From: Actinomycetota bacterium
GTDB lineage: Bacteria > Actinomycetota > Actinomycetes > Propionibacteriales > Propionibacteriaceae
Reading direction: 5' to 3'
DNA length: 64,000 nt
Assembly: GCA_020161755.1 (NCBI GenBank)
Contig: JAIUOS010000002.1
Coordinates: 175,874-239,873, forward strand
Shown: in pieces, positions 14,723 through 24,319 of the stretch
Numbering within the stretch: the first letter of the stretch is position 1
Layout: every line of letters starts with the position of its first letter
Translations under genes and position numbers: made by a program
Notes under the pieces: generated by a model
Told to the model about the DNA's origin: nothing
What the model saw: the letters and a program-made list of their open reading frames with translations, nothing else
Databases searched by the model: none

Positions 14723-17434
14723 CTAGATGGTGTGGCCATGGCCAACCCGCGGTGATTCATCGCTCGGCGAGGACGCGGAAGCGAGACCTTGGAACAGGCG
14801 CTGGCGTTCGGCCGCCACGACCTCGCGGGCGAGTTCGGCTTCGGAGATGTCGACTGCCTCAGGCGAGCTGTCCTTGGTTTCGCTGAGGCGGGCGTATTCG
14901 TCGAACAGTTGCTTCTTGGTGGCGAGGATCTCGGTGATCCGTTGGTCGACGCCCTCTTCAGAGAGCAAACGGTGGACCTGGACGGATTGAACTTGTCCCA
15001 TGCGGTGGGCGCGGGCGATGGCTTGGGCTTCGATCGTGGGTTTGAGTTGCGGTTCGCAGATGATGATTACGGACGCTGCCTGGATGTTGAGGCCGGTACC
15101 GCCGGCGACGACCTGGGCGACCAGGACGGCGCCGCGGCCGGCCTTGGAGAAGTCATCGACCATCCGCTGCCGCTGGTCCGCGGCTACCGATCCGGTGAGC
15201 GGTCCGAACACCTTTCCCGGAAGAGCGGCTGCGACGGTGTTGAGGACTTCGCGGAAGTATGAGAAGACGATGACTCGGCGGCCGTTGTCCTCGGCCTCAT
15301 GGACGACTTCGACAAGTCGTTGCAGCTTCTCGGAGTACTTGCCGCTGAGCATCGCGGCTTGTCGCATGGCCATGAAGTTGCCCGCGCCAACGGCGGCCGT
15401 GTAGGTCCGGAGGTCGGGCGCGGACATGGGCAGCCATTCCTCGACTTCGACGAGTTCGGGCAGTTCGGTGAGGACGTCTTCCTGGTTGCGCCGCAGGTAG
15501 GCGGGGGCGATCTGGCGACGGAAGCGCTTGGGTGCCAGATCGGAGGCATCGATGCGAAGGTCCGGACGAACGTAGCCGACAAGGGTCCGAAACTCCTCGA
15601 CGCGGTTCTCGAGTGGCGTCCCCGTGAGCAGCACGGATCGCTTGGCGTTGTGCAGCAGCCAGCCGGTGAGCCGAGAGCGTTGCGCTTCGGGGTTCTTGAT
15701 GTAGTGCGCTTCGTCGACGATGACGCAGTCGAGGTCGGCACGGGCGACGCGAGGGAGCTTGCCTCGCAGCCAGCCGAGGGTCTCATACGTGGTCACGGCG
15801 ACTCCTCCGTCGCGTTCCCAGGTGGAGGCGGCCCAGTCTCGGTATTGCCCGTGGACCCGGTAGGGACGGAGCTTCGACTTGCTTCCGATCTCGCGCATCC
15901 AGTTGGTGACGACTGCAGCCGGGCAGATCACTAGGAAGTGTTGGGAGCCTGTGCTGCGCAGGTGGGCGAGCACGGCGAGGGCTTCGACGGTCTTCCCGAG
16001 GCCCATTTCGTCGCCAATGACTACCTTGTTCTGGACGAGCGCGAACCGTGCCCCGAAGCTCTGGTAGCCACGCAGGGAGGCGTTTAGGTTGTCGGTGAGA
16101 AGCGTTTGGTTCCGGATCGCTTCGACGACCTCCGCTGGCAGATCCCCGTGGGCCTTCTGTTCATCCTCAAGGATGAAGCCGAGTTCGGCGAGCATCGCGA
16201 AATAGTCGGCCGGACGGCCGAGGAAGTCCTCCCAAGCGTCGACGCCGCCGCCGTCCCGCCGCCTGTCCGGAGACTGGTCCAGGTCGTGCGCTCGCTTCTC
16301 CAGCGCGTCGATCGTGTCGATCAGCACAGAGGCGGGAGTTCCCGCGAACGAGAACACGGCGAGGTTCACCACCTGACTGCTGATCGTCCTGCCCAGGGAC
16401 GTGAGTTCCTTGGCCCGCTGGAGGTCCTCGGCTGCCCCACGGGTCTTGCGTGCGAGATCCCAAACACGCAGGGCGTTCAGCAGTGCCCTCGTTTCGGGCC
16501 GGCGAGCCTTGATGTCGATGCGGACGGGGGTCTCGTCGAAGGTCGTCTTCCATAGGGTCTCTGCGGCGGCGACCATCCGGGTCGCGGTCGTTTGCCCGAT
16601 GCCCGGCAGGTACTCCAGTCGGTCCTTCTGCGCCAGCACCTGAGGCACGGTCTTGATCCCGGCATCGGTCAGCGGCCCAGTGCGGAGGCGTTCCCGGGTG
16701 GCCTTCTTGAGGGCGTCGACCGGCATCGCTTGGAGCATCCTCCACGCGTCCTGGCGCCGCACCTCGACGCCGGCCTTCTGCGCGGCATCCTTGAACCGTG
16801 CCTCGCTGGCGATGGCCTTCTGGATGGTCGCCAGCGCGCCCGGCAGGCCTCGATAGCTGACCCGCTGCAGCACCTCGGGCTTCCTGCCCAGGCTGGGGAA
16901 CTCGGCGGCGAGGCCATAGGTCTCGTGGAACAGCTGACTGAGGGTGGGCTTGGTCCAGTCGGTGCGTGCGCGCGGATCGTTCAAGTCGCTCAGCCGCTTC
17001 GCGAAGCCTGAACGACGACCGGCCTCGTGGAACGCGCGGAGGCGGTCACCGGCGGTCCGGGCGGCTGCCTTCTTCTGAGCGCCGGCGAAGATCCTCGGCA
17101 GGGAGGTGACGGAGCGCACCTGGTGCGCGTCGCGCAGCGCACCATCGGCGAACGCAGCCATTGACGCGGCCTCAGCATCGGGCACCGTCCTGAGCACCGT
17201 GCGTTTCACCAGTACGTTGAGCAGGGCCTCGTCGGCGCCTAACAGGGGGATCGCGCACCAAGTCAGGTTGCCGTCCCGCCAGATATTCACGACCCGCTGA
17301 CGAAGCGGCTCAGCCGCACGGTGCACGATGTCGTCGGCGCGGGTGCGGAACTCCACGACTTCCCGGGCGGTTCGTGCCCAGGATTCGACCTCGGCGGTGA
17401 CCGCCCGGAGTTGTTCGCGCTCTGCCCTGTCCAT
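14723..17434 (-). CDS. SNF2-family helicase with N-terminal unknown domain and helix-hairpin-helix
   Basis: The protein has 903 residues. The SNF2 ATPase occupies about residues 455-860: Walker A GDEMGLGKTVEAL near 483, CPAAVVTNWMREI, VDEAHYIKN, LLTGTPLENR and motif VI AIARAHRMGQVQSVQVHRLL. Before it, LEYLPGIGQTTATRMVAAAE near residue 280 is a helix-hairpin-helix DNA-binding motif. The first ~250 residues are not recognised. It is transcribed away from the DrmD-like operon across a 133-bp gap, so both units probably share a control region. Proteins of this type move along or remodel duplex DNA. Membership of the defence system is inferred from position alone. Confidence 0.85.
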   Translation of the reverse strand: MDRAEREQLRAVTAEVESWARTAREVVEFRTRADDIVHRAAEPLRQRVVNIWRDGNLTWCAIPLLGADEALLNVLVKRTVLRTVPDAEAASMAAFADGALRDAHQVRSVTSLPRIFAGAQKKAAARTAGDRLRAFHEAGRRSGFAKRLSDLNDPRARTDWTKPTLSQLFHETYGLAAEFPSLGRKPEVLQRVSYRGLPGALATIQKAIASEARFKDAAQKAGVEVRRQDAWRMLQAMPVDALKKATRERLRTGPLTDAGIKTVPQVLAQKDRLEYLPGIGQTTATRMVAAAETLWKTTFDETPVRIDIKARRPETRALLNALRVWDLARKTRGAAEDLQRAKELTSLGRTISSQVVNLAVFSFAGTPASVLIDTIDALEKRAHDLDQSPDRRRDGGGVDAWEDFLGRPADYFAMLAELGFILEDEQKAHGDLPAEVVEAIRNQTLLTDNLNASLRGYQSFGARFALVQNKVVIGDEMGLGKTVEALAVLAHLRSTGSQHFLVICPAAVVTNWMREIGSKSKLRPYRVHGQYRDWAASTWERDGGVAVTTYETLGWLRGKLPRVARADLDCVIVDEAHYIKNPEAQRSRLTGWLLHNAKRSVLLTGTPLENRVEEFRTLVGYVRPDLRIDASDLAPKRFRRQIAPAYLRRNQEDVLTELPELVEVEEWLPMSAPDLRTYTAAVGAGNFMAMRQAAMLSGKYSEKLQRLVEVVHEAEDNGRRVIVFSYFREVLNTVAAALPGKVFGPLTGSVAADQRQRMVDDFSKAGRGAVLVAQVVAGGTGLNIQAASVIIICEPQLKPTIEAQAIARAHRMGQVQSVQVHRLLSEEGVDQRITEILATKKQLFDEYARLSETKDSSPEAVDISEAELAREVVAAERQRLFQGLASASSPSDESPRVGHGHTI

Positions 17435-17567
17435 CGTCTGCCACTGGTGTGGTGTGTGTCAGCAGGAGACTAGTGGAGGTCACCGACCTCAGGCCCGGTT
17501 GAGGCACAACCTCGCCGTGTCAGTGCAGTCCTCTAGGATCAAACTCGGTCAACAGGGAGGACGGCGC
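17435..17567. promoter_or_regulatory. Divergent promoter region of the defence island
   Basis: This 133-bp gap separates the leftward SNF2 gene from the rightward DrmD-like gene and must hold both promoters. A TAGGAT hexamer at 17534-17539 is a candidate -10 for the rightward operon; no good -35 is seen. GGTTG (17497-17501) and CAACC (17507-17511) form a short inverted repeat with a 5-nt loop. AGGGAGG at 17554-17560 is the ribosome site for GTG 17568. Confidence 0.4.
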
Positions 17568-20500
17568 GTGAAGCTCGAGGGGCTCAATTCCGCGGTGAAA
17601 CTGGCCGGCCTGATCCCTGGCGAGATCGTGACTGTGATTGCCGCCCAGTGGCACGGCACTGATGCTGTCGAGCTGACGTACAAGACCAACGCCGGCGCGC
17701 TCGGTCAGCAGGTCGTGTTCCGCAAGGACGAAGATTCACTCAGCCTCGCTCATGCGGGTGCCCGCCCGTTCGACGCAGCAGCGTCCGATTTCAAGCTTGT
17801 CGCCGAGGCGCAGCGCATCAAGCTCGCTGGCCTGTTCGACCCCATGCTGGCGGTGGCGACCAGTGATGTGCAGCCGTTGCCGCACCAGATCCGCGCGGTC
17901 TATGGCGAGTTGCTGCCACGCACGCCGCTGAGGTTCCTCCTGGCGGACGACCCTGGCGCTGGCAAGACGATCATGGCCGGCCTCTACATCAAGGAACTCC
18001 TGCTGCGGGATGACGTGAAGCAGTGCCTGATCGTGGCTCCGGGTGGTCTGGTGGAGCAGTGGCAGGACGAGTTGTTCTTCAAGTTCGGGTTGCGGTTCGA
18101 CATCCTGACCAACCAGCTGATCGACTCCAACGTCAACCTGAACGTGTTCGAGACCAACCCGCTGCTTATCGCCCGCATGGACCAGCTGTCCCGCAACGAG
18201 GAACTCCGCGCCCAGCTGGCCGAGACCGAGTGGGATCTGATCATCGTCGACGAGGCGCACCGAATGGGCGCCCACTACTTCGGCGGCAAGTTGGAGAAGA
18301 CCAAGCGTTTCCAGCTGGGCGAGCTGCTCGGCAGCGTCACTCGCCACCTGCTCCTGATGACGGCGACCCCGCACTCGGGCAAGGAGGAGGACTTCCAGCT
18401 GTTCCTCACGCTCCTGGACAAGGACCGGTTCGAAGGCAAGAACAAGAACACCACTGACACCTCGGGGATCATGCGCCGGATGGTGAAGGAGGATCTGCTC
18501 ACCTTCGAGGGCAAGAAGCTGTTCCCCGAACGGATCGCCGAGACCGTCCCGTACGAGCTGACAGCGCTGGAGCAGGAGCTGTACGAGCAGGTCACCGACT
18601 ATGTGCGGACGGGGATGAACCGGGCTCAGAAGCTCCTGGACGGCAAGCGACGCAACACCGTGGGGTTCGCCCTCACCGTCCTGCAACGTCGCTTGGCCTC
18701 CAGTCCCGAGGCGATCTACAAGTCCTTGGTGCGCCGCTCGGAACGTCTGGAGCGCAAGCGGACCGAGATCCAGAACGGCACCTACCGCGACCAGACCCCG
18801 ACGATTGACCTGGACGAGATCGACGACGACGAGTTCAGCGCCGAAGAGATCGAGACCGTCGAGGAGGAGCTGCTCGATGCGGCGACCGCGGCTCAAACCG
18901 TCGAGGAATTCACTGCCGAACTCCTCGAGCTGGCTAGGCTGGTGAAGCTCGCAAAGAAGGTTCGCGACTCTGGCACCGACAAGAAGTGGACCGAGCTGTC
19001 CACGATCCTGCAGGACCACGCGCTGACCACCGACGCGAACGGGTGGCCGCGCAAGTTCATCATCTTCACCGAGCACCGCGACACCCTCGACTACTTGCAG
19101 ACCCGCATCTCGACCCTGATCGGGAAGCCGGACGCGGTCCGCGCGATCCACGGCGGCGTGCGGCGTGCCGAGCGGCGCCAGATCACCGAGGAGTTCACCA
19201 AGAACCGTGACTGTCAGATCCTGATCGCCACGGACGCTGCCGGTGAAGGTCTGAACCTGCAGGCCGCGCACCTGATGGTGAACTACGACTTGCCGTGGAA
19301 CCCCAACCGGATCGAGCAGCGCTTCGGCCGCATCCACCGCATCGGGCAGGAAGAGGTCTGCCGGCTGTGGAACCTCGTTGCCTCCAACACGCGCGAGGGC
19401 GAGGTGTTCACCCGCCTGCTGGAGAAGCTCGACCAGATGCGCCAGACCTATGGTGGCAAGGTCTTCGACGTGCTCGGGGAGGCTTTCAGCGAGACCCCAC
19501 TGCGGACCCTGCTGATGGATGCCATCCAGTACGGCGAACTGCCAGAGACAAGGGCGAAGATGCACCAAGTCGTCGATGCCAGCATCGGCGATGGACTGCT
19601 CGAACTCCTCGAAGAACGCGCCCTCGCCTCCGAGCACCTCGCCGAGGCCGACCTCCAGGCGCTGCGCGCGGCGATGGACGAAGCCCGCGCCCGCCGGCTC
19701 CAGCCGCACTACATCGAGCTCGCGTTCAAGGCCGCGTTCACCCGGCTCGGCGGCCGAATCGCCAAGCGTGAGCAGGGACGCTACGAGATCAGCAACGTGC
19801 CGGCTCACATCCGAGCCAGCAAGCACGGGCCGATCGCCACCAAGTACGACCGCGTCACGTTCGACCTGTCGCACGTCCAGCCCGACGACCTGCCCCGCGC
19901 CGACCTTCTCTCCCCGGGACACCCGCTCCACGATGCGGTCATGGACGAAGCCATCCGCCAGTTCGGCCGCACCCTCCACAGCGGCACCATCCTGGTCTCG
20001 GCCACAGTCGAGGAACCCCAGCTCCTGGTCGGGGTCATCGAGGAAGTCGCCGACGCCACCGGCGACTCCGTCGCCCGCCGATTCGGCTATGCCTACGTCA
20101 ACACCGCCGGGACGGTTCTTACCGCCGGCCCCGCCCCGTACCTCGACTGCGTCGCCGCACCCAACACGCCCGCTGTGACCGCAGCAACTCAGCTCCCCTG
20201 GCTCGCCGACGCAGAGGGCCAGGCGACCAGCTGGATCATCTCCCACCAACTGCCTGAGTACCTCGCCGAGGTCCAGCCGCGCCGATCGGCCGAACTCACC
20301 AAGGCCCGCACGCTCGTCACCAAGCGACTCCAGGGCGAATGCGACCGACTCCTGCTCGATGCGGCGATCGCCGCGGAGAAGGAGCAGCACGGCGAGAAAC
20401 CGCGCGAGTCGGCGGACAGCCTCAACCGCAAGGTCGTCGAACTCGACGTCCGGCTCCGCGCCAGGCTCGAACTGCTCGACCAGCAAGCACTGATGTCGAC

Positions 20501-20981
20501 CAAGCCACCCCAAATCCTCACCGCTGCTCTCGTACTGCCGATCGCCATGGTCGAGGCCGAGGTGCCGGCCACTGTCCCGATGCACGCGAAGGAGACCAAG
20601 GAAGTCGAACGCCGCGGCGTTGACCTCGTCATAGCCCGCGAACGCGAACTCGGCCGCCACCCAGTTGAGCAGGCCTTCAACAACAAAGGTTTCGACATCC
20701 TCTCCACCGACTCAAAGGGCGACACCTACCGCATCGAAGTCAAAGCCCGCATCGACGGCGCCACCGACTTCTTCGTCACGCACAACGAAGTCATGACCGG
20801 CAAGAACGCCGTCCCGCGCTACCGCCTCGCCCTCGTAAGGGTCGACCCGCGCGGCACCCAACACGATGAAGTCCGCTACCTCGACAACCCGTTCGACAAG
20901 ACCGACCTCGGAGACTTCGAAGCTACGGGCATCCGCGGCGATTGGCAGAAGACCTGGGCCAAGGGGGTGCATCCCTTCTGA
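17568..20981 (+). CDS. DrmD-like SNF2 helicase with C-terminal DUF3883 domain
   Basis: The protein has 1,137 residues from GTG 17568, chosen for the AGGGAGG site 7 nt upstream; the longer open frame overlaps the divergent gene. The N-terminus (LAGLIPGEIVTVI and WHGTDAVELTYK) is typical of DISARM DrmD and relatives. The SNF2 core shows LADDPGAGKTIMAG near 125-138, VDEAH near 227, LLMTATPHSGKEEDF, ATDAAGEGLNLQAA and RIHRIGQ. An acidic coiled insertion lies near residues 400-470. The last ~120 residues match DUF3883 (GFDILSTDSKGDTYRIEVKAR), a nuclease-fold or DNA-interaction domain with an ExK motif. In DISARM this helicase works with a methylase to tell self from foreign DNA. It heads the operon. 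Confidence 0.85.
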   Translation: MKLEGLNSAVKLAGLIPGEIVTVIAAQWHGTDAVELTYKTNAGALGQQVVFRKDEDSLSLAHAGARPFDAAASDFKLVAEAQRIKLAGLFDPMLAVATSDVQPLPHQIRAVYGELLPRTPLRFLLADDPGAGKTIMAGLYIKELLLRDDVKQCLIVAPGGLVEQWQDELFFKFGLRFDILTNQLIDSNVNLNVFETNPLLIARMDQLSRNEELRAQLAETEWDLIIVDEAHRMGAHYFGGKLEKTKRFQLGELLGSVTRHLLLMTATPHSGKEEDFQLFLTLLDKDRFEGKNKNTTDTSGIMRRMVKEDLLTFEGKKLFPERIAETVPYELTALEQELYEQVTDYVRTGMNRAQKLLDGKRRNTVGFALTVLQRRLASSPEAIYKSLVRRSERLERKRTEIQNGTYRDQTPTIDLDEIDDDEFSAEEIETVEEELLDAATAAQTVEEFTAELLELARLVKLAKKVRDSGTDKKWTELSTILQDHALTTDANGWPRKFIIFTEHRDTLDYLQTRISTLIGKPDAVRAIHGGVRRAERRQITEEFTKNRDCQILIATDAAGEGLNLQAAHLMVNYDLPWNPNRIEQRFGRIHRIGQEEVCRLWNLVASNTREGEVFTRLLEKLDQMRQTYGGKVFDVLGEAFSETPLRTLLMDAIQYGELPETRAKMHQVVDASIGDGLLELLEERALASEHLAEADLQALRAAMDEARARRLQPHYIELAFKAAFTRLGGRIAKREQGRYEISNVPAHIRASKHGPIATKYDRVTFDLSHVQPDDLPRADLLSPGHPLHDAVMDEAIRQFGRTLHSGTILVSATVEEPQLLVGVIEEVADATGDSVARRFGYAYVNTAGTVLTAGPAPYLDCVAAPNTPAVTAATQLPWLADAEGQATSWIISHQLPEYLAEVQPRRSAELTKARTLVTKRLQGECDRLLLDAAIAAEKEQHGEKPRESADSLNRKVVELDVRLRARLELLDQQALMSTKPPQILTAALVLPIAMVEAEVPATVPMHAKETKEVERRGVDLVIARERELGRHPVEQAFNNKGFDILSTDSKGDTYRIEVKARIDGATDFFVTHNEVMTGKNAVPRYRLALVRVDPRGTQHDEVRYLDNPFDKTDLGDFEATGIRGDWQKTWAKGVHPF

Positions 20982-21475
20982 TGCCTGCTTTGGCCTCTGG
21001 GAGGCTCGCAGCAGTCCTGGCCAACCCGCCACTCACCGATGGATCGAGGACGCTTTGTAGGGTCTCGCTGGCCGCCGAGCTCCTCGGTTTCACGCACGTG
21101 GAGATCGTGAATCTGTTTGGCAAGGCCTCACATGCGACTCGAGACATCGACGTCCTAGGCACCACCGGCACTTGGTGGCTGGCGGCGCGTCCGCGACTGG
21201 AGGAAGAGTTGGCAATGGCTGATGCCGTCCTCTTGGCGTATGGAGTGGCCGCACCATGCGGTCCCGCGCGAACCCATCACCGCGAGCAGGTCGACTGGCT
21301 GCGCGCTCGGCTTACCGCATTCGCCTTGCCGATCTGGTGGGTTGGAAACGCTCCGAGACACCCATCGCGCTGGCAACGGTGGACTCACAGGGAGTACGCG
21401 GATGCGCCGTTTGCAGTCGCGTTGCGAGATGCCCTAACCCTTACCCACCCCGACGCCGTGACCGTGGCCCACTAG
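20981..21475 (+). CDS. DUF1643 domain protein
   Basis: The protein has 164 residues. ATG 20981 overlaps the previous TGA by one base (TGATG), so translation is coupled to the DrmD-like helicase. The sequence shows the DUF1643 pattern: LANPPLTDGSRTLCR (usual form is NPS-x-A-d), GFTHVEIVNLFG, a central LLAYGVAAPCGP (the conserved xxWG position) and a final WWVGNAPRHPSRW where the family has G-x-P-x-HP. DUF1643 proteins have no firmly known reaction; they recur beside restriction and methylation genes. The first motif reads NPP instead of NPS. Its place between the helicase and the methylase makes it a likely working part of the system. Confidence 0.75.
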   Translation: MPALASGRLAAVLANPPLTDGSRTLCRVSLAAELLGFTHVEIVNLFGKASHATRDIDVLGTTGTWWLAARPRLEEELAMADAVLLAYGVAAPCGPARTHHREQVDWLRARLTAFALPIWWVGNAPRHPSRWQRWTHREYADAPFAVALRDALTLTHPDAVTVAH

Positions 21476-21540
21476 TTTACTGCGCGGGCGCGTGGCGCCA
21501 TCGGAACTGGAATAGACAGCAAGCACGAAAGGTCGACGAC

Positions 21541-24318
21541 GTGATTCAGAGGCGGAAACTAATCGAGGTGGCTCTGCCGCTCGAGGCTATCAATCGAGAG
21601 TCAGCACGAGAGAAGTCGATCCGTCACGGTCACCCTTCGACCCTGCATTTGTGGTGGGCGCGCCGGCCGCTCGCCGCCGCTCGTGCCGTGCTGTTCGCCC
21701 AGCTTGTCGATGATCCCTCAGCCCGGCCAGACGAGTTCCCCACCGAGGAACTACAGCGCAGCGAGCGAGAGCGGCTCCACAAGATCATCGAACGACTGGT
21801 GGTGTGGGAGCATGCACGCGATCAGAAGCTGTTGGCGGAGGCTCGCACGGAGATCCTCAAGTCCACTAACGGCAATCCGCCGCCAATCCTTGATCCCTTC
21901 GCCGGTGGAGGAACCATCCCCCTGGAAGCTCAGCGGCTGGGGCTCGAGGCGCGTGCATCCGACCTCAATCCTGTCGCGGTGCTCATCAACAAGGCGCTCA
22001 TCGAGATCCCCCCGCAATTCTGCGATCAGGCGCCTGTCTTTCCCGGCCAGGCCGAGTCAGAGTTTCGGGAGTGGAAGGGCGCTGAGGGGCTCGCGGCCGA
22101 TATTCGGGCCTACGGAAGTTGGTTGCGAGACCAAGCTGCGAACAGGGTCGGACGTCTCTACCCTCGGGCCACCCTCTCCGACGGCGGCGAGGCGACCGTG
22201 ATCGCCTGGATCTGGGCTCGTACGGTCACCTGTCCGAACCCGGCCTGCGGGATCGAGATGCCACTCGTCCGTACTTGGTGGCTGGGCAAGAAGAAGGGAA
22301 AGGAGGCGTACGTCGTGCCTACTCTCGTCAGCGACCCCAGTAGCCACTCGGGGCAGAGAGTGCAGTTCGAGATTGGGCATTCGATGTCCACCGCTCCCAC
22401 CGCGGAAACGGATGGGACCGTCTCCGGAAGAACTGGAGCATCCTGCATTGCGTGCGACGCTGTGGCATCCATGGACTACCTGCGCGGCGAGGGTAAGGCG
22501 CATCGGATGGGGCAGCAGTTGATGGCCGTTGTCGCCGAGGGCAACCGGCAGCGCATCTACCTCCCGGCGACCGACGAGCATGTGAGTGCAGCGAGAGCGG
22601 ATAGGCCCGTCGACACCATCTCCGGCGACCTTGGCTACGATCCGCGCGCGATCACGGCGCCGAACTACGGGATGACCTCCTTCGCGGACCTCTTCACCGA
22701 CCGGCAGCTGGTCTCTTTGACCACATTCAGTGACCTTGTGCCTGAAGCGCGCGATCGCGTGCTCGCCGATGGTGGCACCGAAGCGTATGCGGACGCCGTG
22801 GCTACGTACCTGGGCTTCGTTGTCAGCCGGCTGTCTGACTACCAGTCCTCCATTACCACATGGGCCAGCAATCCGCAGATGGAGATCTTGCGGAACATTT
22901 TCGCCCGCCAAGCGATTCCCATGACTTGGGACTATGCAGAAGGAAACCCGTTCGCGGATAGCTCCGGAAGCTTGGTTCGAATGACAGCGGCTGTAGCGGA
23001 GGCGGTCGAGCGCCTCAACGCTAAGGGACTCGGTAAGGCTGAGCAGCGCGATGCCGCCGTCGCCGTGTCCGACCGGGCTGTGATCAGCACTGATCCGCCG
23101 TACTACGACAACATCGGCTATGCAGACCTGTCGGACTTCTTCTACGTGTGGTTGCGGCGCTCGCTTCGTGGCGTCCACGGAGACCTCTTGTCAACGATGC
23201 TGGTGCCCAAGGCCGAGGAGCTGGTCGCCAACCCGTTCCGCCACGGCGGGAAGGGCGGGGCGCAGCGATTCTTCGAAGATGGCTTCCGGCAGGTTTTTGC
23301 GCGCGCGAGGCAGGCCGCACAAGAGGATCTGCCGATCACAGTCTGGTATGCGTTCAAGCAGAATGACTCCGATGATGCTGGAGAGGCGTCAACGGGGTGG
23401 GAGACTTTACTCGAAGGCATGATTCGATCCGGCTGGATGATCACCTCGACGTGGCCGAGTCGAAGCGAGAAGAGTGGTCGCATGCGCGACGTCGGCTCGA
23501 ACGCACTCGCCTCCTCGATCGTCCTGTCCCTTCGACCGCGAGCCGACGGGGCGCCGACAACCGATCGGCGCGGCTTCATCGCCACATTGGAGGGGGAGCT
23601 TCCCGACGCCCTCCGAAAGCTCCAGCAAGGAGGTATCGCTCCCGTTGATCTGCCTCAGGCGGCAATTGGGCCCGGGATGGCCGTGTTCAGCCGCTACGGC
23701 GGTGTGATTGAGAGCGACGGATCGAGGATGAGCGTGCGCTCGGCCCTCGCCCGCATCAACGAGGTGCTGGATGAGGTTCTGAGTGAGCAAGAGGGCGACT
23801 TTGACACCGCAACTCGCTTCGCGATCCAGTGGTATCGACAGCACGGGTACGGCGCGGGCAAGTTCGGGGACGCGGACAGTCTGGCCCGCGCGCGTAACAC
23901 CAGCGTCGACCTAATGGATCGTGGCGGGATCCTGTCGTCCCGGGCGGGGACCGTCCAGCTGACTAAGCCGCTGGACCTCGCTTCGGGATACGACGTCCTG
24001 GCCGACCTTCACACGAGCACCTGGGAGGCACTTCACCACACCATCAAGACTCTTGAGCTAGACGGAATCGCGCCGGCCGGGAACTTCTTGCGGGCCGCGC
24101 TGAGTCGTGCCGACCGAGCGGTGGACGCCGACTTGGTGAAGGAACTCGGTCACCTCCTGTTCCGCATCGCTGAGGCTAACGGCTGGACGAAGGATGCGTT
24201 GTCGTTCAACAACCTGGTCACGAGTTGGCCGGACATCCTGGACGTCGCCCGCGAGAATGGTGGCGGGCAGGGGAGCCTGCCGTCGCAGGGTGCGTTCGAC
24301 TTCGACGAGGACGAGTGA
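21541..24318 (+). CDS. DUF1156 adenine-specific DNA methyltransferase with zinc ribbon
   Basis: The protein has 925 residues from GTG 21541. This start is preferred because the DUF1156 N-terminus follows at once (RKLIEVALPLEAINRESARE, then GHPSTLHLWWARRPLAAARA). S-adenosylmethionine binding is by DPFAGGGTIPLEA near 118-130 and the catalytic motif is DPPYYDN near 518, the amino-methyltransferase DPPY type. Between them a zinc ribbon is visible (CPNPAC near 231, CIAC near 301). It is about twice the size of a simple methylase, as usual for COG1743. In this setting it probably marks host adenines so that the system ignores them. Only 65 bp separate it from the DUF1643 gene and one base from the DUF499 gene. 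Confidence 0.9.
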   Translation: MIQRRKLIEVALPLEAINRESAREKSIRHGHPSTLHLWWARRPLAAARAVLFAQLVDDPSARPDEFPTEELQRSERERLHKIIERLVVWEHARDQKLLAEARTEILKSTNGNPPPILDPFAGGGTIPLEAQRLGLEARASDLNPVAVLINKALIEIPPQFCDQAPVFPGQAESEFREWKGAEGLAADIRAYGSWLRDQAANRVGRLYPRATLSDGGEATVIAWIWARTVTCPNPACGIEMPLVRTWWLGKKKGKEAYVVPTLVSDPSSHSGQRVQFEIGHSMSTAPTAETDGTVSGRTGASCIACDAVASMDYLRGEGKAHRMGQQLMAVVAEGNRQRIYLPATDEHVSAARADRPVDTISGDLGYDPRAITAPNYGMTSFADLFTDRQLVSLTTFSDLVPEARDRVLADGGTEAYADAVATYLGFVVSRLSDYQSSITTWASNPQMEILRNIFARQAIPMTWDYAEGNPFADSSGSLVRMTAAVAEAVERLNAKGLGKAEQRDAAVAVSDRAVISTDPPYYDNIGYADLSDFFYVWLRRSLRGVHGDLLSTMLVPKAEELVANPFRHGGKGGAQRFFEDGFRQVFARARQAAQEDLPITVWYAFKQNDSDDAGEASTGWETLLEGMIRSGWMITSTWPSRSEKSGRMRDVGSNALASSIVLSLRPRADGAPTTDRRGFIATLEGELPDALRKLQQGGIAPVDLPQAAIGPGMAVFSRYGGVIESDGSRMSVRSALARINEVLDEVLSEQEGDFDTATRFAIQWYRQHGYGAGKFGDADSLARARNTSVDLMDRGGILSSRAGTVQLTKPLDLASGYDVLADLHTSTWEALHHTIKTLELDGIAPAGNFLRAALSRADRAVDADLVKELGHLLFRIAEANGWTKDALSFNNLVTSWPDILDVARENGGGQGSLPSQGAFDFDEDE

Positions 24319-24319
24319 C

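Noticed and set aside
17736..20660. Minus-strand open frame of 974 codons opposite the DrmD-like gene
   Set aside because: The + strand protein has full SNF2 and DUF3883 motifs; the opposite product has none.
17568..24318. Calling the operon a standard DISARM system
   Set aside because: Only a DrmD-like helicase and a methylase are present. No DrmA, DrmB or DrmC (phospholipase-D-type) gene was found, and the remaining genes belong to other families.
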